The notes: a model not told the origin generated them from the sequence alone. 64,000 nucleotides of DNA from Sorangium cellulosum So0157-2 (GCF_000418325.1 NC_021658.1:4637501-4701500); one strand, 5' to 3'. Shown: positions 35,797 through 45,705, counted from the first letter of the stretch. Translations and numbers: made by a program.

Positions 35797-36369
35797 ATGA
35801 GCCGTCGCACGCGCGGTGCGCCGCCTGCTCCGGCGCGCTCGACGCCGCGGCGCCCCGCGGTCTCGCCGCCCATCGGCGCCCTCGTCGCCGAGCAGCGCCT
35901 GATCGCGGCCGTGCTCGCCGCTTGCGGCGTCCACGCGCGCGATCGAGAGGATGTGCGCCAGGACGTGCTCATGGCCGCCTGGAGAGCCGTCCAGGAGGGC
36001 AGATACCGCCCTGATCCGCGCGCCGATCCGCGCCGCGCGCTCCAGGGCTGGCTGCGCGGCATCACCTGGCGGCAGGCGGGCCATCACCTGGGGCGCGCCC
36101 GCGTCCGCCGAGAGGTCCCGGTCGACGAGCCGCGCGCGCTGGTCGGCGAAGGCTGCGTCGACCTGGAGGGGAGGCTCGTGGCCCGCGCCGCGCTCCGCGC
36201 GCTCGCCGAGCTGCCTGCGCAGGATGGCGAGCTCCTCCTCGCCGCGGCAGGTCCCCGGACCATCGCCGCCCGCGCCAGGGCGCACCGGCTGAACCCGGCC
36301 ACTGCCGCCCGCAGGCTGCAGGCCGCTCGAAGGGCGCTCGCCGATCGGATCGCGCGGCGTAGCTGGTAA
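35797..36369 (+). CDS. Small RNA polymerase sigma factor-like protein (190 aa)
   Basis: GGAG lies 6 bases before the ATG. Region 2 is visible (EQRLIAAVLAACGVHARDREDVRQDVLMAAWRAV ... GWLRGITWRQAGHHLGRARVRREV) and a region-4-like helix follows (GPRTIAARARAHRLNPATAARRLQAARRALADRI). There is no adjacent anti-sigma gene. It is separate from the larger sigma gene upstream but shares a similar upstream motif, so the two may be co-regulated. Confidence 0.78.
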   Translation: MSRRTRGAPPAPARSTPRRPAVSPPIGALVAEQRLIAAVLAACGVHARDREDVRQDVLMAAWRAVQEGRYRPDPRADPRRALQGWLRGITWRQAGHHLGRARVRREVPVDEPRALVGEGCVDLEGRLVARAALRALAELPAQDGELLLAAAGPRTIAARARAHRLNPATAARRLQAARRALADRIARRSW

Positions 36370-36693
36370 TCCAGGCGCCGCCGCCGCTCCGGAGCGCTTC
36401 GTCGGCCGTGACGAGCGAGGCAGCGCCTCTCTGACGACACCAGTCGGGTTCGTGCTGCGCGCCGACGACAAGGGCGAGGGCGGCAGCCTGGCCCTGGGAG
36501 GAGGAAGTCCAAACGTTTCGGAGACATAAAGCCCCACCTTGGAGACCTGCCCGGGGTCGACCGAACCTCCTCGTAGGCGATCGCTGCTCGTGCGAGGAAA
36601 TTTTCGCGGGATGATGGCGCAGCAGGCGGACGCGCTCGTAGCATGTCACCTGCATCGAGCAGCGGAAGCCGTACAACCGGAGGAACGCGCCCC
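36370..36693. other. Intergenic region upstream of P450
   Basis: Nothing recognised apart from the ribosome site GGAGGA at 36679-36684. Confidence 0.4.
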
Positions 36694-38004
36694 ATGACCA
36701 CGTTGCCCAAAGGCCCCAGCAACAACATCCTGGTGAACATTCAGGGGATGCTCGACCCGATCGGCTACACGCTGCGCATGCGGGAGCGCTACGGCGATCC
36801 GATGTCGTGCCCGAAGATGAACGGCAAACCGGTGCTGGCCACCGGCAGCGTGGAGGGGCTGCGCTCCGTGTTCGCGGTGCCGCCGGAAAACCTCGACCAG
36901 ATGCTGGGCGAGAGCTTCACCGCGGCGGTGGGAGAGTCGTCGCTGTTCTCGCTCTCGGGCGCGCGGCACGCGGCCATGCGCAAGCTGCTCATGCCGCCGT
37001 TTCACGGACAGCGCATGCGCCTGTATGGGAAGCAGATATGCGACCTGACCCTGCAGTGCTCCCAGGACTTCAAGCCGGGCCTGCAGCTTGTGGCGCAGGA
37101 CCTGATGCACAAGATCTCGCTGCAGACGATCATCCACCTCGTGTTCGGGGTCACCACACCGGCGGAAGCGGCGCGCCTCGAGGAGCTGCTCGAGGAGCTG
37201 CGCAAGAGCTTCTCCTTCGGCCTGACCATCACCCTCATCATTCCCTGGCTGCGCCGGGAGTTCCGGGGCTTCGGCCCGTGGGCGCGCAGGCAGCGCGCGA
37301 CCCGCGACCTGCGCAGCTTCCTCGATCGGGAGGTCGCCCGCCGCCGCGCCGAGCCCGCCGAGCGCACCGACATCCTGAGCCTGCTCCTGGAAGCCCGCCA
37401 GGAAGACGGGACGGCGCTCGACGACCAGCAGATCTTCGAGCAGCTGCACACGCTGCTCTTCGCCGGGCACAGCACGACCGCGGGCGCGCTCTCCTGGGTG
37501 CTCTATTTTCTCGGACACGCGCCCGCCGCGCTGCGCCGGCTGCAGGACGAGCTGACGGCGCTGGGCGCGGATCCGGAGCCCGAGGCGCTGGCCAAGGCGC
37601 CGTATCTGGAAGCGGTGTGCAACGAGACGCTGCGCCTGCGCCCGCCCAGCCCGGGGGTGGGACGCAAGCTGAACGCGCCGATGCAGATCGCGGGCTACGA
37701 GCTGCCGGCCGGAGCAGGCGTGTTCGCGCAAATCATCTGGGCCCACCACAATCCCGCGGTATTTCCGGAGCCTGCGGTGTTTCGTCCCGAGCGATTCCTG
37801 GAGCGGACCTATTCCCCCTTCGAATTCCTGCCGTTCGGCGGCGGCAATCGGCGCTGCATCGGGGCCGCCTTCGCGCTGTACGAGATGAAGCTGATCCTGG
37901 GCACGCTGCTGCGGCGCTACAGCTTCGAGCTCGTGTCCAAGAAGCCGGTGCGGGTGGGGCTGCAGGGGCTGCCCGGCTCTCCGGTGCGCGTGATCGTCCG
38001 CTGA
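36694..38004 (+). CDS. Cytochrome P450 (436 aa)
   Basis: A haem-thiolate monooxygenase. Visible are the I-helix oxygen-activation motif LLFAGHSTTAGAL, the ExxR in CNETLRLRPP, and the haem loop FLPFGGGNRRCIGAAFA with Cys388 as the iron ligand. There is no membrane anchor. ATG 36694 (MTTLPKGPSN) has GGAGGA at good spacing, so the longer in-frame start is not needed. There is no ferredoxin, reductase or biosynthetic gene nearby, so the substrate is open. The sequence resembles CYP families with lipid- or terpenoid-like substrates, only weakly supported. Confidence 0.93.
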   Translation: MTTLPKGPSNNILVNIQGMLDPIGYTLRMRERYGDPMSCPKMNGKPVLATGSVEGLRSVFAVPPENLDQMLGESFTAAVGESSLFSLSGARHAAMRKLLMPPFHGQRMRLYGKQICDLTLQCSQDFKPGLQLVAQDLMHKISLQTIIHLVFGVTTPAEAARLEELLEELRKSFSFGLTITLIIPWLRREFRGFGPWARRQRATRDLRSFLDREVARRRAEPAERTDILSLLLEARQEDGTALDDQQIFEQLHTLLFAGHSTTAGALSWVLYFLGHAPAALRRLQDELTALGADPEPEALAKAPYLEAVCNETLRLRPPSPGVGRKLNAPMQIAGYELPAGAGVFAQIIWAHHNPAVFPEPAVFRPERFLERTYSPFEFLPFGGGNRRCIGAAFALYEMKLILGTLLRRYSFELVSKKPVRVGLQGLPGSPVRVIVR

Positions 38005-38144
38005 CCCGTTCGGCGTCCTCGGCGGCGACCAGGGTAGGGCTCGACCGCCGGCCGGCTGGTCGCGCTGCGCCCTCGGGAGCGGCGCCGTCGCGCCCAGCTT
38101 GACAACCCGATGGCCCTTCGCACGATCCGTCATCGTGGGGGCTC

Positions 38145-40160
38145 ATGCGTACCGGGACCGACGATCACACAGAGCCAGGCGTGCTCGTTGTCGACCATGC
38201 CCGCCGCCCGGGGCTTGGCGAGCCCGCGCCGTCGGAGCGCGCTGAGAGCGCGGGCCTCGGGCCGCATGGGGCCGCCTCCGGCTGCCCGCCGGAGCAGCGC
38301 GCGGACGACCTCGGGACGAACACCGCTTCGCCCGGGAGCGGCCGGAGGAGCCGATCAGGCTCGGTCGCGTTCGACATTCCGGCGGACATCGCGCGCAAGT
38401 GGCAGGAGATGACCGATCTCCTCGCGGAGATCCTGCGCGTCCCGGCCGCTCTGATCATGAGGGTCGAGCCGCCCGAGATGGTGGTCTGCGTCGCCAGCGA
38501 GTCGGAGGGCAACCCTTATGAGCGCGACGAACGCGCGCGCCTCGACACCGGGCTCTACTGCGAGGCCGTGATGAAGACCCGGATGCCGCTGCTGATCCCT
38601 GACGCGTCGAAAGACGAGCAGTGGGCGTCGAGCCCGGACGTCGAGCTCGGGATGATATCCTATCTCGGCTTCCCGATCACCTGGCCCACGGGGGATATCT
38701 TCGGAACCATCTGCGTGCTGGATGACCGCGCGAACCAATACAGCAAGACCTACCAGACGCTCCTGGCGCAGTGTCGCGATGTGATCGAGGTGGACTTGAA
38801 GTCCATCTTCGCCTTCGAAACGCGCCTGACAGAAGAAGCCCGGGCAAAAGAGCGGCTGGAACGGCAGGTCGCCGAGCGCACCGCCGAGCTCAGCCACGCC
38901 AACGCCCAGCTCAGGCAGAAGATCGCGGAGCACGAGCGGACGGAGGCGGCGCTGCGGGAGGTCGCTGAGGAGCGCAGGCGCGCGGAGGAGGCGTTGCGCG
39001 TGAGCCAGGAGCTCCTGCGCGCCATCATCGACAGCTCGACGGCCATCGTCTACGTCAAGGACATCGAGGGGCGCTACATCCTCGTCAACCGCCGCTTCGA
39101 GGAGCTGTTCGGCGTCGCTCGCGAGGCGATCGTGGGCAAGAGCGACTATGACGTGTTCTCCCGGGAGCACGCCGAGGCGCTCCGCGCTTTCGACCAGCGG
39201 GCGCTCCTCGCCGGGACGGCGCTGAAGGACGAGGAGGCGATGCCTCAGGACGACGGCGTGCACACCTATCTCGCCATCAAGTTCCCTCTGCGCGACGCTG
39301 CCGGCGTCCCGTACGCGGTGGGCGGCATCTCCACGGACATCACGGAGCGGAAGAGGATCGAGGCGGAGCGCGTCCTGCTCCTGGAGGACGAGCAGCGGGC
39401 CCGGGCCGCCGCCGAAGCGGCGGTGCGGATGCGCGACGACTTCGTGTCGATCGCGTCGCATGAGCTCTATACCCCCATCGCGGGCCTGAAGCTCGCCGTG
39501 CAAGGCTTGATGCGTGAGGCGACGGCGCTCCCCGCCGGCGCGCAGAGGCTGGCCGGGATGGCCGACCGGCAGTGCCGGCGGCTCGTCAGGCTCATCGAAG
39601 ATCTGCTCGACGTGACCCGGATCCAGTCAGGCAAGCTCGAGCTGAAGCTGGGAGAGGTCGATCTCCGGGCGCTCTCGCGAGAGGTCGTGGAGGACTTCGA
39701 CGTGGAGCTGAAGCAGTCCGGAAGTACGGTGAGCTGGCGGGCCGACGCTCCCGTGGTGGGCATGTGGGACAGGGCCCGTCTGGAGCAGGTGGTGACGAAC
39801 CTGGTGCTGAACGCCATCAAGTACGGGAGGGGCAAGCCGATCGAGATCAGCGTCGCGGCCGAGGGCGAGACGGCCAGGCTGGTCGTCGCCGATCGCGGCA
39901 TCGGGATCGACGCGAGCTGCGTGCCGTACATCTTCGAGCGCTTCGAGCGAGGCGTCTCGGCGCAGCACTACGGCGGTCTCGGCCTGGGGCTGTACATCAG
40001 CCGCCGGATCGTGATCGCCCATGGCGGCTCGGTCCGCGTCGAGAGCGAGCTCGGCGTGGGGTCGGCCTTCATCGTGGACCTCCCCCTGCGCGGGCCCCGC
40101 CAGGCTCTGCCGACCGAGGCGTCCTGGCCGGCCGGAGGTCCCGATGAGCCCGCGGGATGA
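38145..40160 (+). CDS. GAF-PAS sensor histidine kinase, cytoplasmic (671 aa)
   Basis: Order: a low-complexity N-terminus (1-75); a GAF domain (about 80-220, ARLDTGLYCEAVMKTRMPLLIPDA, MISYLGFPI); a coiled coil (about 225-285); a PAS domain (about 290-400, ILVNRRFEELFGVAREAIVGKSDYDVF); HisKA with His439 in SIASHELYTPI; and HATPase_c (NLVLNAIKYGRGKP, ADRGIGIDAS, GGLGLGLYISRRI). The phosphoacceptor box has Tyr where SHELRTP is normal. No response regulator gene is adjacent, so it is an orphan kinase, as many are in myxobacteria. No membrane segments. Confidence 0.92.
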   Translation: MRTGTDDHTEPGVLVVDHARRPGLGEPAPSERAESAGLGPHGAASGCPPEQRADDLGTNTASPGSGRRSRSGSVAFDIPADIARKWQEMTDLLAEILRVPAALIMRVEPPEMVVCVASESEGNPYERDERARLDTGLYCEAVMKTRMPLLIPDASKDEQWASSPDVELGMISYLGFPITWPTGDIFGTICVLDDRANQYSKTYQTLLAQCRDVIEVDLKSIFAFETRLTEEARAKERLERQVAERTAELSHANAQLRQKIAEHERTEAALREVAEERRRAEEALRVSQELLRAIIDSSTAIVYVKDIEGRYILVNRRFEELFGVAREAIVGKSDYDVFSREHAEALRAFDQRALLAGTALKDEEAMPQDDGVHTYLAIKFPLRDAAGVPYAVGGISTDITERKRIEAERVLLLEDEQRARAAAEAAVRMRDDFVSIASHELYTPIAGLKLAVQGLMREATALPAGAQRLAGMADRQCRRLVRLIEDLLDVTRIQSGKLELKLGEVDLRALSREVVEDFDVELKQSGSTVSWRADAPVVGMWDRARLEQVVTNLVLNAIKYGRGKPIEISVAAEGETARLVVADRGIGIDASCVPYIFERFERGVSAQHYGGLGLGLYISRRIVIAHGGSVRVESELGVGSAFIVDLPLRGPRQALPTEASWPAGGPDEPAG

Positions 40161-40204
40161 TCGTCGCGACGGTGTCTCGATCGTCGGACTCCTCAGGGGT
40201 GGAG

Positions 40205-41032
40205 CTAGCGCGTTCCGGCGCCCAGGTTGGCGACCATCCCGAGGCGCTGAGGGCCCTCGCCGAACCGCGCCTGCAGCCGGCCGAGGATCGCCTCGCCGAG
40301 CTCGTCCCAGCGCGCCTGGCCGAGCTTGTCCCGGAGGAGCACGAGCGGCGCGTTGCTCCGGCGCATCGAGCCCCAGAGCTCCTCGGTCGAGGCCGCCTCC
40401 CAGGCGTGCTCGACCTCGCGCACCGAGACGTCGCGAAACCCGGCGGCCTCCATCTCGGCGCGGAACTCCCCCGGATCTCCGAGCGGCGCCTTGCCCTCGC
40501 CGAAGGGCAGCCCGGGCAGCTCGGCGCGGAGGGCCGAGAAGAGCTCGTCCATGATCGGCGACCGGTCCATCGGCGCCCAGCTCCCGACGACGGCCCGGCC
40601 ACCCGGGCGCAGCACCCGGAAGAGCTCGCGGAAGCCGCGGTCGCGGTCGGGGAAGAACATCAGGCCGAACATCGAGAAGGCGGCGTCGAAGGCGCCGTCC
40701 TCGAAGGGCAGCGCCATGCCGTCGCCGACGCGGGCGTCCACGGCGAGCCCCGCGCGCGCGGCGCGGTCGCGCAGCCGCTCGACCATCGCCGGGGAGAAGT
40801 CGAGGGCGGTCACCTGCGCCTCCCGGGCGGCGAGGAGGGACAGGGTGCCTGGCCCGGCGGCCACGTCGAGCACGCGCGCGCCCGGGCCGATGGCGGTGAG
40901 CCGGAGGGCGTCGGCGGCGTATCGCTCGAAGTGGGGGACGATGTCGACGGCGTAGTCGTCGGCGACCATCTCCCATGCGACCGGGGTGGCGAGGGGGCTC
41001 GGGGGCTGGGTCATCGGCGACGGTGCTACCAT
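40205..41032 (-). CDS. Class I SAM-dependent methyltransferase (275 aa)
   Basis: It has the SAM-binding loop VLDVAAGPGTLSLLAA, an acidic strand QVTALDFS, the GDGMALPFEDGAFDAAFS motif and FRVLRPGGRAVVGSW, as in UbiE/MenG-type enzymes. Length is normal. The start is ATG 41032 or the in-frame ATG at 41014 (MTQPPSP); neither has a strong ribosome site. The substrate is unknown. It ends convergent with the sensor kinase gene. Confidence 0.88.
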   Translation of the reverse strand: MVAPSPMTQPPSPLATPVAWEMVADDYAVDIVPHFERYAADALRLTAIGPGARVLDVAAGPGTLSLLAAREAQVTALDFSPAMVERLRDRAARAGLAVDARVGDGMALPFEDGAFDAAFSMFGLMFFPDRDRGFRELFRVLRPGGRAVVGSWAPMDRSPIMDELFSALRAELPGLPFGEGKAPLGDPGEFRAEMEAAGFRDVSVREVEHAWEAASTEELWGSMRRSNAPLVLLRDKLGQARWDELGEAILGRLQARFGEGPQRLGMVANLGAGTR

Positions 41033-41199
41033 GGGGGCGCCGAGCGGATCCAGCTGCGGGCGCGCCGGCGAGGCGGCACTGGCGCGGCCGATGTCGTCCA
41101 TGGGCGACGCACACCGATCGAGCTGCCGCGCCGCGCAGCGCGCTGCCCGCATCGAGCGGGCCGCCCCTGATGTGCCGGCGTGCGGCGCCGTCACCCGCC

Positions 41200-41730
41200 G
41201 CGACGCGCCGCCCGGCGGCGCGGTACGCGTCGACCCACCTGGCAGGAACCGCTGCCCCCGCATCCGCTCGGCGTCGAGCACCTCGCCGCGGCCGAGGAGG
41301 AGCGCGCCCTGCCGCCGCTGCTGCTCCTCCTCCGAGCGGAAGCCTCGGCGTGGAGGCCCGAGGCCGTGGCTCACGGACAGCAGCACCGACAGTCGCCCGG
41401 AGGCGCCGGCGCCCAGGAGCTCGTCGGCGGTCTCCGCCTCGATGCCGCGCACGGAGGCCAGAGAAAGCGCCCCTCGTCCTTGCGCTCCTGAACGGCAGCG
41501 AGGCTCGGCGCCACGAGCTTCGTCTCGCCGGCGTGCGTCGCGGCCGCGCCGTCCAGCGCCGTGGAGAACAGCATGTCTGGCGATGGCTCGGGCCCGCTGC
41601 CTTCCCGCGCGGAGCGGGCGATTTTCTGCGCATGTGCGGCGTAGCTGTGGAGATCCGGCTCGCCGGTCGCGTCGGCGAACTGCACGCGGCCGACCAGCGC
41701 GCTGGTCGCATGCTAGGGATGCAGGGGGTT
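41200..41730 (-). pseudogene. Decayed CHAT-like (caspase-family) gene fragment
   Basis: Two protein-like stretches lie in different frames on the minus strand. The first has DMLFSTALDGAAATHAGETK (about 41520-41690). The second has LSVLLSVSHGLGPPRRGFRS, QGALLLGRGEVLDAERMR and RFLPGG (about 41230-41450). The VSHGLGPP / FLPGG pattern is one I associate with CHAT-like proteins of myxobacteria, but the Cys segment is absent and at least one frameshift is needed. The remainder of 41033-42001 holds no supported gene. Confidence 0.5.
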
Positions 41731-42001
41731 GGCTATTGAAGACGCCACCGCGTGGCAGTGCGCTGGACCGCGCTGTCATGCGGGTCGTGCGCCTCCGCCT
41801 GCGGCTCTGGAACGACGGTGACGTACCGCGCGACGTTTGACATGTATGGATCAGGCTCGTCCGTCACAGTAGACGCGGCCGCAGGAGGGAATCACGGGCG
41901 TTTCTGCCGCTCAGCGGCGCCTGCGGCACCTTATGCGGCGTCGTCGCTGGGCGCCTTGGTGAGCGCGGGCCGGCGTCCTCGCCCGAGCCCGCAGCGGACG
42001 G

Positions 42002-44572
42002 CTACGGCGTCGGTGCGAGCCCCGTTCGAGCGTGGTGCACGATCGTGCCCTCCCAACCGACGATGAAGGAGGTGCCAGCCTGTCCCCCGATATCGAGGAA
42101 ATCGACCCTTGTGTCGGCGTTGAGCTCCAGCCAGGAGATGCCGTCGAAGTGGATGAATGTATGATTGATGCCGACGGCGAAGACGTCCTCAGGACCGCTG
42201 CCCCACACGCCGTTCAACCTCGCAAGTGTGCCCGAGTCCATGCGCTGCCAGTCCAGTCCGTCGTAGTGCAAGATCGCACCATCATAGCCGACCGCGAACA
42301 CGTCGCGAGGGCCGCTGCCCCACACGTCGGTCAACGGTGGATGTTCCCCTGGGGGCATCATGGGCTGCCAGTCCAGGCCGTCGTAGTGCAATACCTGACC
42401 CGAATCACTGACTGCAAAGACATCGTGAGCGCCGCTCCCCCACACGCCGTTCAACGCGATCGTTGAACGCGAGCCCATGGGCTGCCAATCAACGCCGTCG
42501 TAGTGCAAGATCGTGCCTTCTTCGCCGACGGCAAAGACATCGCGAGGGCCGCTTCCCCACACGCCCATCAACTGTGCCGACGCCCCTGAGGCCATGTATC
42601 GCCAGATCTCGCCGTCGTAGTGAACGATCCTGCCGTCGAAACCGACGGCGTCACCGACAGCAAAGATATCATGAGGGCCGCTGCCCCACACGTCGTTCAA
42701 CCATGCGCGTGCGTCCTGTGGAGGCGATATTATGTGCTGCCAGCCCCAGCCGTTGTAGTGCATGATTTGGCCGTCCCAGTCGACGGCGAAGACATCGTGA
42801 GGACCGCTCGCCCACACGCCAGTCAACGGAGCCGGCTTCCCCGAGCTCTCGATCTTCAAGCTCTGTCCCTTGTAGTGAACGATCCTGCCTTCGCTGCCGA
42901 CGGCAAAAACGTCGTGAGCGCTGCTGCCCCACACATCCTCCGACGAGCCCGAGTCGATGGGCTCCCAGGCTTCGCCGTCGTAATGCAGAATCCCGTTGAA
43001 GCCCGCGGTAAAGACGTCATGGGGGCCGCTCCCCCATACGCTAAGCAGACCTGATGTGTGCGATGGCATGGGCTGCCAGGCGTCACCGTCGTAGTGCAAG
43101 ATCGTGCCGTCATTGCCGACAGCAAATACGTCGTGAGGACCGCTGCCCCACACGCCCTCGAGCGGCGCCGAACTGCCCGTGAGCATCGATTGCCAGACCT
43201 CGCCATCGTAGTGCAAGATCGTGCCTTCGTGACCGACGACGAAAATGTCGTGAGGGCCGCTCCCCCATACTGCAGACAAGTATGCCGACGTGTCGGAGGG
43301 CACGCGCTGCCAGGCGTCGCCGTCGAAGTGCATCATCGCGCCGTCGTTCCCGACGGCGACCACATCGCGAGGGCCGCTTCCCCACACGCCCTTTAACCAT
43401 GCCGATGTGTTCGAGCTCATGCGCTGCCAGCTCAGGCCGTCGTAGTGCAGGATCTCGCCCCCAAGACCGACGGCAAAGATGTCATCGGGGCCGCTCCCCC
43501 ATATGTCCATCAGCCAGGTCGTCGTGGGCGAGGTCATGAGCTGCCAATCCAGGCCGTTGTAGTGCACGATCTCGCCCGCGATACCTACAGCAAAAACGTC
43601 ATCAGGGCCGCTCCCCCATACGCCTCCCAGAGATGTATTTGTCCTCGAATCGTGCTCGCGCCAGTTCCAGTCCCCGCACGGCTTCGTCGCGAAGGCATCG
43701 CAGGAGCTGGTGCAGCCGGGGCGGCCGAAGTCGTAACGCAGGTCTACACAGGAGAGATTCGTGATAATTAATTCCGGATCGCAGGCCTCCTCCGGTGCTA
43801 CCGCCCCATCGCCACAGTGCGGGACGCAGTCGTCGCGACAATAGCCGCCGTCGTTCGAGTTTTGCCGTCCTGAGCACGGCGGTATGAGCAACGTGATACC
43901 GTCAGCCTCGCCACAGTCGCACACCTCGCTGTTGACCTCGTCGACGATGCCGTTGCCGCACGTCTCGTCGGAACGGCAGTCGGCGCTGCAGCCGTCGCCG
44001 CCCGAGGTGTTTCCGTCATCGCACGCCTCCGCGCGGTCAACGACGCCATTGCCGCAGCGCTCGTTGGACTTGCAATCATGGCTGCAGCCGTCGCCGTCGA
44101 TCTGGTTCTCGTCGTCGCACGCCTCGTCGTGGTCGACGATGCCATTGCCGCAGCGCTCGTTGGACTTGCAATCATGGCTGCAGCCGTCGCCGTCGATCTG
44201 GTTCTCGTCGTCGCACGCCTCGTCGTGGTCGACGATGCCATTGCCGCAGCGCTCGTTGGACTTGCAATCATGGCTGCAGCCGTCGCCATCCGCCACGTTC
44301 CCGTCGTCGCAAATCTCTCCGTTGTCGAGGACCTCGTTGCCGCAGATGTTCAACATGCCGGAGCCCAGGCACCGCGGCTCGCGTCGGGTCATGTCGCACA
44401 CGTAGCCGTTCGGGCAATAGCTGTCGCCGCAGGGAGTGCCCCCCCTCTCCAGGCACGCTCCACCGGCGAGCGCCACGGCGATCGCGAACGACATGGCCGC
44501 CGCCTGACGAAGCGCGCTGAGCACCGGCCTGCGGCCCCTCGTGCATACAGATGATCGCTGCCTGACCTTCAT
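42002..44572 (-). CDS. Surface protein with DUF4215 Cys-rich repeats and WGSGPxDVFAVG propeller repeats (856 aa)
   Basis: The signal ends IAVALAGGAC (lipobox-like). Residues about 75-235 hold five DUF4215 units (CGNGIVDHDEACDD... GDGCSHDCK). Two of them are identical over a 96-bp DNA unit. From about residue 320 to the end run some 13-14 units of ~40 residues with consensus VWGSGPHDVFAVGxxGxIxHYDG-W, which should fold as one or two beta-propellers. It is likely a secreted or surface-bound recognition protein. It is last in a minus-strand run with the TPR-PEGA, nSTAND and CHAT genes, 62 bases after the TPR-PEGA stop. GAGGGTG precedes the ATG. Confidence 0.85.
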   Translation of the reverse strand: MKVRQRSSVCTRGRRPVLSALRQAAAMSFAIAVALAGGACLERGGTPCGDSYCPNGYVCDMTRREPRCLGSGMLNICGNEVLDNGEICDDGNVADGDGCSHDCKSNERCGNGIVDHDEACDDENQIDGDGCSHDCKSNERCGNGIVDHDEACDDENQIDGDGCSHDCKSNERCGNGVVDRAEACDDGNTSGGDGCSADCRSDETCGNGIVDEVNSEVCDCGEADGITLLIPPCSGRQNSNDGGYCRDDCVPHCGDGAVAPEEACDPELIITNLSCVDLRYDFGRPGCTSSCDAFATKPCGDWNWREHDSRTNTSLGGVWGSGPDDVFAVGIAGEIVHYNGLDWQLMTSPTTTWLMDIWGSGPDDIFAVGLGGEILHYDGLSWQRMSSNTSAWLKGVWGSGPRDVVAVGNDGAMMHFDGDAWQRVPSDTSAYLSAVWGSGPHDIFVVGHEGTILHYDGEVWQSMLTGSSAPLEGVWGSGPHDVFAVGNDGTILHYDGDAWQPMPSHTSGLLSVWGSGPHDVFTAGFNGILHYDGEAWEPIDSGSSEDVWGSSAHDVFAVGSEGRIVHYKGQSLKIESSGKPAPLTGVWASGPHDVFAVDWDGQIMHYNGWGWQHIISPPQDARAWLNDVWGSGPHDIFAVGDAVGFDGRIVHYDGEIWRYMASGASAQLMGVWGSGPRDVFAVGEEGTILHYDGVDWQPMGSRSTIALNGVWGSGAHDVFAVSDSGQVLHYDGLDWQPMMPPGEHPPLTDVWGSGPRDVFAVGYDGAILHYDGLDWQRMDSGTLARLNGVWGSGPEDVFAVGINHTFIHFDGISWLELNADTRVDFLDIGGQAGTSFIVGWEGTIVHHARTGLAPTP

Positions 44573-44634
44573 TGCTTCACCCTCGCCTCCGCCCCGACGC
44601 CTTCGTCGCGTCGCCGTACCCAGGGCCCCCCGCA

Positions 44635-45696
44635 TCAGAACGAGATCCGGGTCGACAGGCCAGCAGCACCGGACGACACCGCGGGCGCAATCTCGACCTC
44701 GACGTCGCCTCGATCCTCGGTTCGGTACGTCCGTGGTCTGTTCATGTACACGAGCGCGCCGCCCGCGATCAGGGCCGCTCCCCCCGCGATGAAGGAGCCG
44801 ATCGCGATCCGGTTTTCCAGGATGCTCTGGTCGTACTCGCTGCCGTCGTTCGCGGGGCACTTCGGCCCGCAATCGCGCTGCAGCTTCCGCTCCGCCGCTT
44901 CGTGGTGCGCGCTAGCCTGCCACGTGAGGCCGCCGCCGAGCAGCCCCAGGGCCGCGCCCGCGCCCACCACCGACCAAGGCACCCACGCCGCCTTCCACCG
45001 GCGCTCGGTGAGCGTGGCGTCTGCGCTCAATCGGACCATCCCGGACGCCCGCTTGCCTGCGAGCGCGACGACGGGCTTGACGACCACGTAGTGCCCGGCC
45101 TTCCTCGCCGTCACGATGTGCTCCCCGGGGAGGACCAGCCGCCGCTCGACGCCTGGACCGACGAACCACGGTTTGGCGTCGAGCAGCACCGCCGCGCCAG
45201 GCTCGTCGCAGCGGATCTCGATCATGGCGAGCTCGTGCGCCAGCAGCTCTCCGAGCGCCGCGCGCGCCTCGGCCTCGAGCTCCCGGGCGAGCGCGCCTGA
45301 GCCCCACCGGAGCGCCTTCTCCAGGTTCTCGTGGGCGAGGAGCGGCAGCCCGATGCGCATGAGGACCCTGCCGAGGTAGAGCCGCAGCTCGGGGTGCTCC
45401 CAGTAGCTCAGCGCCTGCTCGTATTTCGCTCTTGCGTCCGCGAGCAACAGATTCCGGTGCAGCTCCCGCCCCTCCTGGAATAGCTGCTCTGCCTTCTGCC
45501 TGCGCTCCTCCGAGACGCCCTCGTGCCACGGCCGCACCGGCGCCTCCGTGGGCGGCTGCGCCTGCGCTGGCGGTGGCGCCTGCGGCTCGGCGTGCGCGGG
45601 CACCGCGCCTGCACCGAGTAGCGCGGCGCACATAAGCATCACCACCCCGAGCCCCGCGTCCCCAACCCTTCTTCGCATGCCCAAGCTCGTCATCAC
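44635..45696 (-). CDS. Secreted/membrane TPR and PEGA-like protein (353 aa)
   Basis: It has a signal peptide (VVMLMCAALLGAGAVPAHA) and a Pro/Gln/Ala linker. TPR-like helices follow (EQLFQEGRELHRNLLLADARAKYEQALSYW, about 68-150), then a PEGA-like beta sandwich (EIRCDEPGAAVLLDAKPWFVGPG ... GEHIVTARKAGH, about 155-215). Two hydrophobic helices follow (about 238-262 and 295-318), and the C-terminus ends ...TRISF, as in outer-membrane-linked proteins. Many myxobacterial genes beside protein kinases or STAND proteins have this architecture. It starts 9 bases after the nSTAND stop, with GGGAG as ribosome site, so they are cotranscribed. Confidence 0.85.
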   Translation of the reverse strand: MMTSLGMRRRVGDAGLGVVMLMCAALLGAGAVPAHAEPQAPPPAQAQPPTEAPVRPWHEGVSEERRQKAEQLFQEGRELHRNLLLADARAKYEQALSYWEHPELRLYLGRVLMRIGLPLLAHENLEKALRWGSGALARELEAEARAALGELLAHELAMIEIRCDEPGAAVLLDAKPWFVGPGVERRLVLPGEHIVTARKAGHYVVVKPVVALAGKRASGMVRLSADATLTERRWKAAWVPWSVVGAGAALGLLGGGLTWQASAHHEAAERKLQRDCGPKCPANDGSEYDQSILENRIAIGSFIAGGAALIAGGALVYMNRPRTYRTEDRGDVEVEIAPAVSSGAAGLSTRISF

Positions 45697-45705
45697 CGCT
45701 CCCGG

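Noticed and set aside
36694..40160. Natural-product gene cluster around the P450
   Set aside because: No synthase, terpene or peptide assembly gene is adjacent; neighbours are sigma factors, a kinase and a methyltransferase on the other strand.
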